Shown: in pieces, positions 48,715-59,824 of the stretch | Layout: each line of letters starts with the position of its first letter | Position numbering within the stretch: position 1 is the stretch's first letter | Assembly: GCA_900491605.1 (NCBI GenBank) | Contig: UESW01004252.1 | Location: forward strand, 918,112 to 982,111 | Length of the DNA stretch: 64,000 bases | Direction: 5' to 3' | Origin: Calamus simplicifolius | Lineage: Eukaryota; Streptophyta; Magnoliopsida; Arecales; Arecaceae | Position numbers and translations under genes: made by a program | The notes under the pieces: model-generated | Database searches by the model: none | What the model saw: only the letters and a program-made list of their open reading frames with translations | What the model was told of the DNA's origin: nothing

Positions 48715-49350
48715 TTTATGGCTCGGCCTTGCCGAGGTTTGGAGAATTTATGCTCGGGCTACCCGAGGTACGGAGGATTTGTTACTTGGCCCTGCCAAGG
48801 TTCGAAGAATCTGTTGCTCGGCCCAACCGAGGTTCGAAGAATTTATTGCTCGCCCAACCGAGGTTCGGAGATGTTTTACTTGGCCCTGTTAGGTTCGAAG
48901 ATTTTGTTGCTCGGCCCTGCCGAGGTTCGGAGAATTTATTGCTCGGCACAGCTGAGGTTCAGAGATGTTTTACTTGGCCCTGCCAAGGTTCGGAGAATTT
49001 GTTGCTCGGCCCTGCCGAGGTTCGGAGAATTTATTGCTCGGCCCTGCCAAGGTTCGGAGAATCTGTTGCTCGGCCCAGCCGAGGTTCGAAGAATTTACTG
49101 CTCGGCCCTGCCGAGGTTCGGAGATGTTTTACTTGGCCCTGCCAAGGTTCGGAGAGTTTGTTGCTCAGCCCCGCCGAGGTACGGAGAACTTATTGCTCGG
49201 CCCAGCCGAGGTTCGGAGAATTTGTTACTTGGCCTGCCAAGGTTCGGAGAATCTGTTGCCCGGCCCAGCCGAGGTTCGAAGATTGTTGCTGGCCCAGCCG
49301 AGGTTTGAAGATTTTATTGCTCGGCCTAGCCGAGGTTCGAGATTCGGGGC
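48715..49350. repeat. 32-bp hairpin minisatellite, array 1
   Basis: About 20 units of roughly 32 bp: AGGTTCGGAGAATTTGTTG then CTCGGCCC(A/T)GCCGAG. The unit contains a 6-bp stem with a 3-base loop. A frequent variant reads CTTGGCCCTGCCAAG. Long open frames across it are repeat artefacts. Confidence 0.93.
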
Positions 49351-49767
49351 TCGAAAAGTGACTTAGTCGCCACTATGAGTCGTAGTGTTAGGTCCCTGCG
49401 GTGTTTGGTGAGGGGCGTCAGGGTGGAACGGGCGGTACATGGTCACGCTCTTCATTTATGACGTTACCCCTCCCGAGGGGACGAATTACTGCCAGGCACT
49501 GGAATTCTTTCCTTTTTTGCGTTTCCCGAAAGGCGGCCAGCTTAAAAGAGCTTGGGGAAGTGTTGGGAGCATTCATTACGGGGGGCCGGCAGATCGGGAG
49601 ATACCCTGTTCAGGGGGGTTCCCGAACAGTTCGTCCGCGTTACCGATCTCACTCGGGATGGGGCATGGCCTTTCGGATTCTGCAGGCGCTAATTAAAGCG
49701 ATGATACGTGGCGAGTTCTCATAGGTCGGTGGTTACGGCCCGACTGATCGAAATACTCGCCTGACAA

Positions 49768-49776
49768 GTATAAATA
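49768..49776 (+). promoter_or_regulatory. TATA box upstream of small ORF
   Basis: GTATAAATA, 60 bases upstream of ATG 49836; the same word and spacing occur in the second copy. Confidence 0.6.
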
Positions 49777-49835
49777 CGACCAGGGGGTGCTGGTCTTAGC
49801 CACCCCTCTGATTCAGTCTCGAAATAGTTTTTGTC

Positions 49836-50143
49836 ATGGCTTCTCAAGGAGGAGAGCGATCGTCTGACGAACTAAGGGTGTCAATCAATGGCCTGTTACA
49901 TCCGGCGAGGGGCCGCCCCACGATTACCATCGATGGGCTAGGCCTGGCGTCGACCCTCGCGAGTCACCAGCGGCTCGAGAGGGTTGTTGAGGAATATGTT
50001 GACGTTACTACAAGGGAGGTGGAGGCCCTACGCCGGGTGGCGACCGGCAGAAGGAGGAGATAACGTCACTCCGCCAGCAAGTCGCCGATCTCACCGAACG
50101 CCTGGAGGACTTGCTGGCTTCTGGGAGTGACAGTGAGCCCTAG
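49836..50143 (+). CDS. small antisense ORF in gypsy spacer, possible leucine-zipper protein
   Basis: ATG 49836 gives MASQGGERSSDELRVSINGL, then LHPARGRPTITIDGLGLAST, and a helical stretch VVEEYVDVTTREVEALRRVA. This frame stops at 50063 after GRRRR. A second frame overlapping the end reads EEITSLRQQVADLTERLEDL, then LASGSDSEP, and stops at 50143; it looks like the natural C-terminus. A one-base shift near 50045 would explain the break, and it is present in both copies. The protein would be about 100 residues with a heptad region. No known family is recognised. It has its own TATA box and an AATGAAAAAGG downstream at 50216, and it runs opposite to gag-pol. Confidence 0.5.
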
Positions 50144-50629
50144 CGAGGGCATCTTCTCCTCTTTTCTTTTTCTTTTTTTTCTTCTGTTTCTCTTTTTGTA
50201 TTTTCCTTTTACAATCAATGAAAAAGGCCTTTTTTTGACAACCTCTTATTTCCTGAGATTTTAGTTCAAAGAAGAACCATTCGTATCCGATTGAATAGTT
50301 GGAGAGCCTGGGTGGCTCCATTGGTTCACGCGCTGAGTCATGGCTCGTTTGAGATAGGCGTTTTGTTCGGCAGGTTATAGGGGCATTGCCCAGAGATTTT
50401 AGCAGCAAAAAGGGGGAATTCGGCTTTGCCTGGGGTTCGTGGCCGGTCATGTAGGGCTTGTTGAACCCTTTAGGGGTTTGCCGGAGGCGCATTCTTTGTG
50501 TCCGTTGACGGTTTTTGCAGTGTGCCTTTTTTCAAACTGGCCGAAGTTCTGGGGACTATTTGGAAGTCCTTCGGCTTTAATCGGGGCCCGTGTACTTTGG
50601 TTTTTTGCCAGGACTTTAGTTCGAAGAAT
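50144..50629. other. gypsy spacer, no gene seen
   Basis: T-rich tract with a possible poly(A) site for the small ORF (50213-50235), then sequence without a supported gene. Confidence 0.45.
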
Positions 50630-51165
50630 TTAGCTCGGCCCAGCCGAGGTTTGGAGATTGATTGCTCGGCCCTGCCGAGGTTCGGAGATTTGTTGCTCGG
50701 CCCAGCCGAGGTTCGGAGATGAGTTGCTTGGCCCTGCCAAGGTTCGGAGATTGTTGCTCGGCCAGCCGAGGTTCGGAGATTTTTTACTTGGCCCTGCCAA
50801 GGTTCGGAGAATTTGTTGCTCGGCCCAGCCGAGGTTCGGAGAATCTTTTACTTGGCCCTGCCAAGGTTCGGAGAATTTGTTGCTCGGCCCAGCCGAGGTT
50901 CGGAGATGAGTTGCTCGGCCCTGCCGAGGTTCGAGATTAGTTGCTCGGCCTAGCCGAGGTTCGGAGATTTTTTACTTGGCCCTGCCAAGGTTCGGAGAAT
51001 TTGTTGCTCGGCCCAGCCGAGGTTCGGAGAATCTTTTACTTGGCCCTGCCAAGGTTCGGAGAATTTGTTGCTCGGCCCAGCCGAGGTTCGAGAATTTTTT
51101 ACTTGGCCCTGCCAAGGTTCGGAGAATTTGTTGCTCGGCCCAGTCGAGGTTCAGAGATTTCCTGT
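50630..51165. repeat. 32-bp hairpin minisatellite, array 2
   Basis: About 17 units of the same 29-33 bp repeat as array 1. CTCGGC...GCCGAG and CTTGGC...GCCAAG units alternate in part of the array. Confidence 0.93.
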
Positions 51166-51313
51166 TCAGATAGGTAGCTCGTCGTGCCGAGGATTGGTGA
51201 GCAGCACCTGTTTCTTTTCGCAATCTTTGGCAATGTAATGCATGATGATTTACGTTGCAAATTACGAAAACACGTGTCGACAGGAAGGTATAATGAGGTA
51301 TATGAAAATGGAC

Positions 51314-54300
51314 TTATAGAGGACATACCCTATTGATAATACTTACGGAGATTGTCCGAGTTCCATGTCCGGGGATGGATTTTCCGTTTAAATCTTGCAG
51401 CTTGTAGGTTCCCGGTCCAATGATCTCCGCTACTTGGTATGGGCCTTCCCAGTTTGGTGCCAGCTTTCCTTGTTCCAGTGGTTTGGAGATAGAGGCTTTT
51501 CGGAGAACAAGATCGCCAGGCAGGAAGGCTTTCCCTTTGACTCTGGAGGCATGGTAGCGGGCCACCCTTTGTTGATAAGCAGCCACTCTGATCCGGGCCT
51601 TCTCTCTGATCTCCTCTATTAGGTCGAGGTTGGTGCGGAGCTGTTCGTTGCTAGCTTCCTCTGAGTAGCTTTCCACCCGCAGCAAAGGGAGGCCTATCTC
51701 TACGGGGATAACGGCCTCCGTGCCAAAGGCCATCCGGAATGGGGTTTCACCTGTAGGGACTCTCGGGGTGGTGCGGTAAGCCCACAGAACATGATGCAGT
51801 TCATCCGCCCACCTGCCTTGGGCTCTGAAAGGCGAGCTTTGATCCCCTGAAGGAGGGTCCTGTTGGTCACTTCGGCCGCTCCGTTGGCTTGTGGGTGCCC
51901 GACCGAGGTGAGGTGGTGACGGATTCCGTGCTCCTCACAGAACTGGCAGAACTTAGAGTTGTCAAACTGCTTACCGTTGTCGGTGATTATGGTATGCGGG
52001 AGGCCGAATCGACAGATGATGGACCTCCATACAAAATCTCTGGCCCGTGCCTCGGTTATTGTGCAACCGCCTCCGCCTCGACCCATTTAGTGAAGTAGTC
52101 GATGGCGACAAATAGGAATTTTCGCTGCCCCGTGGCAAGCGGGAATGGGCCGAGGATGTCCATCCCCCATTTGGCGAAGGGCCAAGCGGAGGATATGGGA
52201 ACTAGGTCGGCGGAGGGGAGTCTTTGATGCTTGAGTGCCTCTGGCATGGGTCGCAGGCTCGGACTAGATCGTCTGCATCCTTCTGCATAGTCGGCCAGTA
52301 GTAGCCTTGTCGCAGCACCTTGTGGCATAGGGACCGGCTTCCCAGATGGTTGCCGCAAATCCCCTCATGAACTTCGCGGAGAGCATAATCTGCTTCGGAC
52401 GGGCGAAGGCATCTGAGCAGTAGCATGGATAAGGACCGTTTGTAAAGCTGGTTGTCGATCAACAGTAGTGGGTGGCCTGTAGCTTCAGCTTTCTAGCCTC
52501 TCTCCGGTTGGGTGGAAGCGACCCTTCTTTGAGATATTTAAGAATAGGATCGAACCATGATGGTTCAGCTTCAACTTGCATTATTCGGTCGGCTTCCGCG
52601 ATGCTGGGCTTTTCCAGGGTCTCCAGGTGGAACTTTTGTTCGGCGTCCATTGATTCCGCGGTCGCCAATCGGGAGAGTAGGTCGGCGCGGGCATTCTCAG
52701 ATCTGGGAATCTGAATGATCTCAAATTTGGTAAAATGGGGAAGCAGGCTCCGCACCTCTTGAAGATATCGAACCATGTTCGGCTCCCGAGCTTCAAACTC
52801 TCCTCGTACATGGCCGGCCACCAGCTGAGAGTCGGTGAAGGCGTTAAGCTTCTCCACCTTCAGATTGTGGGCGATTCGGAGGCCGGCTAGCAGGGCTTCG
52901 TACTCGGCTTCGTTGTTGGAGGCCGGGAAAGAGAACCGGACGCCATATTTAAAGGTTACCCCCTCTGGACTGGTGAGAACCAGGCCCGCACCGAGCGATG
53001 GGCATTAGATGACCCGTCGACATGGAGGAGCCACCGGGCTCCAGATTTTGGTTCTTCGGGGGAGTCTGGGGTAGAACCGTCCTCCGGGATGGTACACTCG
53101 AGGAGGAAGTCGGCTAGCACCTGAGCTTTGATGGCTGGGCGAGGCTGAAAGTGTATGTCATGCTCGCTCAACTCGACGGCCCACTTGGTCATTCTTCCTG
53201 ATGTCTCGGGACGGTGGACTACCGCCTTGATGGGTTGGTCGGTCAGGACCGTCATAGAATGTGCTTGGAAGTACGATCGCAGCTTCCGAACTAAGGTGAT
53301 TAAGGCCAACACCATTTTCTCAATTCTGCTATATCTTGTCTCCGCATCGCGGAGTAGCCTGCTGACATAGTAGATCGGCTTCTGGACTTGCCTTCTTCTC
53401 TGACCAGCACCGAACAGACGGCACCCTCCGAAACGGCCAGGTACAAGAACAGGGTCTCGCCCGGGGCCGGACTGCTGAGGAGTGGGGCGAGCCGAGGTAT
53501 TTCTTGAGATCTTGAAATGATTTTTGACATTCAGGAGTCCACTGGAAGTTCTTAGCCGACGGAGGGTTTTGAAGAAGGGGAGGCATCTCTCGGCCGACCG
53601 CCACAAAGCGGTTAAGAGCCGCTATCCTCCCGGTTAGGCGTGGACCTCTTTAACAGATGCCGGGGGCGCCATTTGTTGGAGAGCTTGAATCTTCTGGGGG
53701 TTAGCTTCGATACCTCGCTGGGAGACCATGAAGCCGAGAAACTTCCCGAGTTAACGCCGAAGGCGCATTTGGTCGGATTGAGTCTCATCCCATACTTGCG
53801 CAGCGTTGCAAAGCTCTCTGAAAGGTCCTCGACATGCCGTGATGCTTCTTTACTCTTGACCAGCATGTCGTCCACGTACACCTCCATGTTCCGGCCGATT
53901 TGCTCCTTGAATACTTTGTTAACCAGCCTTTGGTAGGTGGCACCTGCATTTTTAAGACCAAAGGCATAACACGGTAACAGTAAGTACCTCGGTCGGTTAT
54001 GAAGGCGGTCTTTTCTTCATCCTCGGGGGCCATCCGGATCTGATTGTAGCCCGAATAAGCATCCATGAATGACAGCATTTGGTGACCTGAAGTGGCATCC
54101 ACGAGCTGGTCGATCCGGGGAAGAGGGAAGCTGTCCTTCGGGCAGGCTTTGTTGAGGTCGGTGAAGTCGATGCAAATCCTCCACTTGCCGTTCGACTTCT
54201 TCACCATGACGACGTTTGATAGCCAGCTTGGATAATTTACCTCCCGGACGAAATTTGCCTTGATGAGTTTGTCTACCTCTTCTTCAATGGCCTTTTGTCG

Positions 54301-55171
54301 TTCCGGGCGAAGCTCCTCTTCTTCTGCTTGATGGGCCTGTGCATCTCGTCCACGTTGAGATGATGGACGAGAACCTCGGGGCTGACCCCTGGCATGTCGG
54401 AGGCGGACCAGGCGAAGATGTCAGCGTTGCTTCGGAGAAACCTAATCAATTTGTGCCGAGGTTCGCCTTTGAGTAGCGACCCGATTTTTATGGTTCGGTC
54501 GGGACGAGCCTCATCCAATGGCACCTCCTCCAGTTCCTCTGCTGGTTCTCCTCGCTGTTCGGCGAAGTCCTCTCGAGCATCTAGCCCATCAACCTCGGCA
54601 TTCTAGACTGAAGGCTTGTAACGAAGCACTGCCGAGCCATGGCTTGACTTCCTCGAACAAATCCAACTCCTTGCTCGGTGGGGAATTTCATGGATAAATG
54701 CGGGATGGAGACAACTGCCTTGAGGGACATCAGACCGGGCCTGCCGAATATTGCGTTGTATGGGGACCTGAGGTTGGTCACTAGGAAGTCCGTGTGGATA
54801 GTGGCCACAAGGGGCCAGGCTCCCGCGCGGACCGTCAGGGTGACGACCCCTTCCGGGACGATGACGTCGCCTGTGAATCCCATTAGGGTGGAATCCACGG
54901 CTCGAAGGTTTTCCATGAGTAATTTCATCCTGGCAAACACATCGAGGTACAGAACATTCACCGAACTTCCACTATCAACGAGGATTCGGCTTACATCATA
55001 GTTATTTAAATTGAGGGATACAACTAATGTCATCATGGGGGAACTGTATCCCTTGGAGATCATCGTCGGAGAAGGAGAGCTCGCCCGTCGCGCCCTCTTT
55101 GGCGCTGATCCCTCACCATCCCTGGGGCTCGACCCGCCGGCCTCTTCGATCATGTTGATGCGGCCGATCAC
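51314..55171 (-). pseudogene. gypsy pol: protease, RT, RNase H, second RNase H, integrase (broken)
   Basis: Protease at 55120-54620 (RILVDSGSSVNVLYLDVF). RT at 54230-53610 (KWRICIDFTDLNKACPKDSF, MDAYSGYNQIRM, VYVDDMLVKS). RT-linked RNase H at 53550-53100 (KPIYYVSRLLRDAETRYS). Second RNase H of RVT_3 type at about 53040-52670, with acidic residues in LHVDGSSNAH, NNEAEYEALLAG, FTDSQLVAG and ENARADLLSRLA. Integrase zinc-binding at 52440-52230 (HEGICGNHLG...ACDPCQRH), core at 52200-51790 (WGMDILGPFPLA, ITDNGKQFDN, NGAAEVTNRTLL), and C-terminus at 51733-51314. The frame changes at least at 55170, 54230, 53960, 53600, 52990, 52460, 52090 and 51740, so the copy is dead. Confidence 0.88.
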
Positions 55172-55296
55172 GGGCGGATTTGGTGGAGGAGGAGGTTGTT
55201 GAAGTTCGGGCTGGCGGTCACCTCCTTGTCCTGGCTCGGGCGCCCTCCTGAACTGATTCAGTCATCCCCGCTGGATCAGCCTCTCGATTTTATTTT

Positions 55297-56670
55297 TCAG
55301 CTGCCAGCATTCTTCAGTATCGTGACCGTGCTCCCGGTGGTAGCGGCAGTACTTGGTGGGGTCTCTTCGGGTCGGGTTCCCTCGGAGAGGAGCTGGCCGG
55401 GGGAGCTGGCGCTTATTTCCATAAGAACGCCCGGGGCATGGTTAGCGGAGTGTAGAGATCGAATCACCTGGGAGGGCTCCGGGAGCGATTCCTTGGCGGC
55501 AGTGGGGGAACTCTTTGGCGGCGAGGTGGACTTGGCCGACGAACGGGACGGTGCCTGTCGGGACCTTTGGGCTCCTTCTTCTTTGCCTGCTCGGCGCGGG
55601 TAACTCTTCACGATTCTTCGACCCTAGCGTATTTGTCTGCTAGGGCCATCATATCAGAGAGGCTAGGGGGGTAGCTGACTTCCATAGCAGGTAGAAGTCA
55701 CTTTCCTTTGAGACTCCCCCCGCCAAGGCGGACATAGCCACCTCATGATTAAGGTGGTCCACCTCTAACATGGCCTTATTAAAACGGCCAAGATAATTTC
55801 TCAAGGACTCCCCCTCTCTCTGCTTAACTTCGGAGAGGGAGTCAGATCTTCGTCGGTGGCGGCGGCTGCTGACGAACTGGCCAATAAAAAGACGGCTCAG
55901 CTCGTCAAATGAATCGATGGAACCTGGCTTCAAGGCATTGAACCAGGTTCGGGCAGATCCTCTGAGGGTGGAGGGAAAGTGCGGCAGAGGATCGCAGATG
56001 CTCCGTGGAACATCATTATTGACCGGAAGCTGCTAAGATGGTCGTCCGGGTCTGAAGAGCCGTGGTAGGGCTCGACGGCTGGTAGCTTGACATGGGAGGG
56101 AATCACTTCCTCCATAATCCCTTTGGAGAAAGGGATGCCCTGCTTCGCTTTGGGCTGAGGCGGATGGGCCTGCTTGGCAGCGTCCAGCTCCTGACGCATC
56201 TCTGGATCTGCCGACGGATCTCCTCTTCAGCGGTCAGAGGAGGAGCTGGGCGAGAGGATCGCAGGGATGGCATCGAATCATGGTGGGAGGTCACTGGGGA
56301 GAGGGACCGGGCTCGCCGAGATCTGGGAGGATCCCTGTCGTAACCACCTCGCTGGACTGGTTTGTCCCCTCTGGGTCGATGTGGGGGATCCGCAGCTTCA
56401 CGGACTGGAGGAGGAAGTTGCCGGCGAAGAAGGGATCGCGCCTCCTTATGAAGGTGCAGAGCGGGAGGGGCCATGAGGCGCTCTTGGACCAGGTGAGTCA
56501 GGGTCTGGACCTGCTGGACCAGCGAGGCGAACTGGTCTGGGTCACGGGATGGCAGGCGGTGACGGGGTTTCGATTGGTGGAGGCTGCGGCGCTACACCGC
56601 TCATCGGATCAGGCCTCTGGGAAGCGTCCTGATCTTGGGCTTCAGAGGTTGCTCTTCTCCGATTGGCCAT
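55297..56670 (-). pseudogene. gypsy gag, broken
   Basis: The first ATG on the minus strand is at 56670 (MANRRRATSEAQDQDASQRP). The frame changes after about 40 codons and again near 56200 and 55935. The conserved Retrotrans_gag segment is at 55933-55649 (SFDELSRLFIGQFVSSRRHR, then LRNYLGRFNKAMLEVDHLNH), preceded by YHGSSDPDDHLSSFRSIM. A basic/Pro-rich linker region (55611-55297) follows. No zinc knuckle could be fixed. Confidence 0.8.
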
Positions 56671-56732
56671 TAGAGAGGTTCTCTCCAGATCGAGATCTTG
56701 TCTCCTTTCTTCAAGTTTAATGGGACTTGAGA

Positions 56733-56749
56733 CCCTTCCTCTAGCGCCA
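56733..56749 (-). promoter_or_regulatory. gypsy primer-binding site
   Basis: The minus strand reads TGGCGCTAGAGGAAGGG starting three bases from the 5' LTR end. It resembles PBS words of plant gypsy elements; the priming tRNA was not identified. Confidence 0.7.
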
Positions 56750-57048
56750 ATCTGTTGCCGCCGGAATCCGTCCTCTGACTCGGGCGCAGTCGATCTCCTG
56801 GGGCGGACCTGCACACAAGTCCTCGCGCGAGAGGTATTGGGGGTGGCCCTCCGTGGAAGACCCTCCGACGCTCAAGTCAGTGGGAGAAAATCGGCGATCA
56901 ATCAGAAAATGGGGAGGTGGATCTCTCCGGGAGTCTCTCCAAGGGCGGCCGATCGGGAGCTCCAGAGGGAAGAGCACCGACGAGCAGCTGGCGAGAGTGG
57001 GAGAGTGAGAGTGAGGGTGAGCGCATACCTGAGGGAATCTGGAAGTGT

Positions 57049-57059
57049 CATATTTATAG
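57049..57059 (-). promoter_or_regulatory. TATA box in gypsy 5' LTR
   Basis: Minus-strand CTATAAATATG, about 300 bases before the LTR end; probable element promoter. Confidence 0.7.
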
Positions 57060-57354
57060 GTTGTCACCTGGATCTTGAGCGCCTTCTGGAAGGTTCGAAG
57101 GTTGTTAGGATACGGAGATGGATCGAATCGGGCCGTTGTGGGGCCGTTGGGATCCATATCTTGTTTGTTAGGGGATCGATGGCTAGGAGAGCTCCTTGAT
57201 GGCTTGAGATCTGGTAGGTGCGTAGGTCCCAGGTAGCCGTGCTAGGTTCTAGACCACTTCTCAACATGATTCCTTGCCTGGGATGTTGTTACGATAGGCC
57301 TAGGCTCTCCCGCGTCAGGTTCTACGGAGGTGAGTATTGGATCATGGATCGCTC

Positions 57355-58010
57355 AGTGAAGCCGAGCTATGGAAGCTCGGGGGAAACGAGCTACAGGAAG
57401 CTCGGAGAGGCCGAGCTATAGGAGCTCGGGGAAGACGAGCTGTGGAAGCTCGGGGGAGCCGAGCTATGGGAGCTCGGGGAAGACGAGCTATGGAAGCTCG
57501 GAGGAGCCGAGCTATAGAAGCTCGGGAGGGCCGAGCTATGGAGGCTCGGGTAAGACGAGCTGTGGAAGCTCAGGGGAGTCGAGCTATGGGAGCTCCGGGA
57601 AGACGAGCTGTGGAAGCTCGAGGGAGCCGAGCTATGGAAGCTCGGGGGAGCCGAGCTATAAAAGCTCGAGGAGGCCGAGCTATGGGAGCTTGGGAGAGCC
57701 GAGCTATGGGAGCTCGGGGGTAGTCGAGCTATGGGAGCTCGAGAGAGCCAAGCTATGGAAGCTCGGGAGAGCCGAGCTATGGGAGCTCGGGGGTAGTTGA
57801 GCTATGGGAGCTCGGGGGAGCCAAGCTATGGAAGCTCGGGAGAGCCGAGCTATGGGAGCTCGTGGGAACCGAGCTATGGGAGCTCGGGAAAGCCGAGCTA
57901 TGGAAGGTCGGGGAAGCCGAGCTATAGAAGCTCAGGAAAGCTGAGCTATGGAAGCTCGGAGAAGACGAGCTGTGGAAGCTCGGGGAAGCCGAATTACGGG
58001 AAGCTCGGGG
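57355..58010. repeat. 24-bp hairpin minisatellite in 5' LTR
   Basis: The same 24-bp unit as in the 3' LTR (CCGAGCT-ATGGG-AGCTCGG), about 27 copies. Unit order and number differ between the LTRs. Confidence 0.93.
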
Positions 58011-58092
58011 ATATCTTGGCGGGCGAAGGGATGGGGTCGGTCTTAGCCTCCTCGCACGAATATTGATGCAATAACGATTTTACCCCCCAACA

Positions 58093-59824
58093 GTTACCGA
58101 AGCAGCGACATGTGGTGGGATTTTGTGTCGATGGCTCGAGGGCTGATATATTTTTTGTTTCCTTTTGTCACTTCCTTTTTCAGTGAATGAAAGAAGGGTT
58201 TGCATAGCCTTCATGCTCATTTTTTCTTTGAGACGCTCAATTTTGTTGCACAAGTTTTTTGAGCGATTAACTTCATTGGGGAGCAATCGACGAACAATCG
58301 GTTTTCGTGCTTTTTGCTATCCTGTCAGTGCCCTGCCGTTCTGTAGGTAAATCGGTTTTTTATTTCACCGAAATTGATGATACAGCACTGTGGGGAACAC
58401 AAAGCTGTTCTGGTGCTTTTCGAAAGGTTTTCAGGGCATTGGTCTTTTCCCACGCGGGTCGTTTTGACGTGCGGCGCACGCACCCATTTACCACTGGAGG
58501 ATATTACTTTCGTAGGACGATCTCCTGAACCTGCCAGTTTTTGTAAGGTCAGTGGGCGATTCTCTGCATTTAATGATCGCGATTCGGGATCAGGAGGAAA
58601 TCTTTGCATGCGTCATAGTTTAGGCGGTGGGCTCGGTGCGCAATGGTGCACTGCATCCATCCTGGGGGGCCACGTGGAGGCATAGGCCAGGTGTTTGAAT
58701 CTCGGGGCTTTCGGCCTTGATAGTTGTTCCGGTTCATTTTTGCCTATAAAAAGGGGGAAGAGGGGTCGCATTAGGTCATCCCCAAAGTTTCTTTCCCATT
58801 GGAGTTTCCATCATGCTCATTTCTTTGGCGTTGCGAGTGGGAGGGTCGAGCTTCCCTCTCATAAGCCCTTCACCTCCGGACAGTTGGGGGCGACGAAGGA
58901 GCCGCTGAAGAGTGGTTCGCCCTTAGGGGTGAGATCCGGAGATCATATGGAGAGCGCACAGGGAGGGCGCAGAGATCACACGGAGAGCGCACATATGCGC
59001 TTCTAGTGTGACCTTTGTGGTTCCCCTTTGGGGACGTACGGTAGGAAGTGTACGCGGGCTCCCCATGGTTTGTGTGAATTTCTCTTCCTCCCCCGATTTG
59101 GATTCCTGGGCTCGCCCGCCTGGGGAATCTTTCGCCACGTGGGGAGGGGGCGATGGTGTGCTGCCCGCAGGTACCTTGTCCTTGAGCCTTGGCAAGGTAG
59201 GGCGGTACACCCTCGGTTTGGGAGAGCATTCCGGCGCCAGGGTCCGCGGGCTTCCTACCCACTCGTCGGGGGGCCTCTCGGTTGGGTGGTTAGGGGTGAC
59301 CTTCCATCCACCCTTTCCAATCACCCTGATATCTTGGTTGGGTCACCGAGATATCATTATTAACCGAAGCTGACCGCAACTATTGGTCCATGTCGCCCGC
59401 CCATTATCGGGCGAGCTGACTGTTTGCGGCTTATCTAGCTCGCGGTCGGACGCCGGAGCATCACAGTTGCCCAGGTCTGCTTTGGAGCAGTTGCCCGAGT
59501 CTTGTGCTTGTCTTTATTTTATGCACTTCAATGCTCTTTGTAACGCCTCTCAGGCATTTGTAACTGGTTTTGATGGCAATGAAATAAAGAAAGTTTTGTT
59601 CTGTTTCTCAATCTCTATTTCTCCTGTGCCAATTTGTTGTTGCTGGACATGGGGTACGTGCCGTTCATTTTAGGTGAGGATCTCACGCCATCCGAACTAG
59701 TCGGGGCTTGCAAACTGCCCTGGTCCAAATGGAGGATTAGAGATTGTTCGGTGGCAGAATACGCTCCTTATCTTGTTCAAAGCTCAGAGATTTATGCTTC
59801 GTCCCCATTGGAAACCGAATGTTT
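58093..59824 (+). other. gypsy spacer, second copy
   Basis: Counterpart of 47003-48714. The same TATA-like box is at 58743 and an AATGAAATAAAG word at 59577. No intact ORF: the frame open in the first copy from its ATG at 47714 ends early here (HMRF then stop, 59006). Confidence 0.5.
58743..58753 (+). promoter_or_regulatory. plus-strand TATA-like box, second copy
   Basis: CCTATAAAAAG, same context as 47645-47655. Confidence 0.5.

Larger units (their letters stand above)
41796..58092 (-). mobile_element. Ty3/gypsy retrotransposon, Tat-type, 16.3 kb
   Basis: Two LTRs of 1,368 and 1,340 bp (plus-strand ends TGTTGCCGCC...CCCCCCAACA) enclose gag-pol on the minus strand. Pol order is protease, RT, RNase H, a second RVT_3-type RNase H, then integrase; the extra RNase H before integrase is a hallmark of the Tat lineage. 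A plus-strand antisense gene lies next to the 3' LTR, as known for Tat elements. Between it and pol is 4.8 kb of spacer with minisatellites and a small ORF. Frameshifts are frequent. The right flank (GTTAC) does not match the left flank (TATAT), so the element is not a simple insertion. Confidence 0.9.
56753..58092 (-). repeat. gypsy 5' LTR
   Basis: Right LTR, TGTTGCCGCCGGAATCCG to TACCCCCCAACA on the plus strand. It drives gag-pol leftwards. The sequence beyond 58092 is internal sequence of a second element, not host DNA. Confidence 0.93.

Noticed and set aside
48520..49361. Long plus-strand ORFs (up to 262 codons) and their counterparts at 59744-60569 and 61557-62280
   Set aside because: They translate the 32-bp minisatellite (repeated GSENLLLGPAEVRR-type peptide) in several frames at once; no start context or domain.
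48715..51165. GGTTCGAAGAAT in the repeats as a Pol III B box
   Set aside because: Only the first half matches GGTTCGANNCC, and no A box is found at proper spacing.
41796..58092. Simple insertion of the gypsy element with a 5-bp duplication
   Set aside because: The right flank GTTAC is internal sequence of another copy and does not match the TA-repeat left flank.
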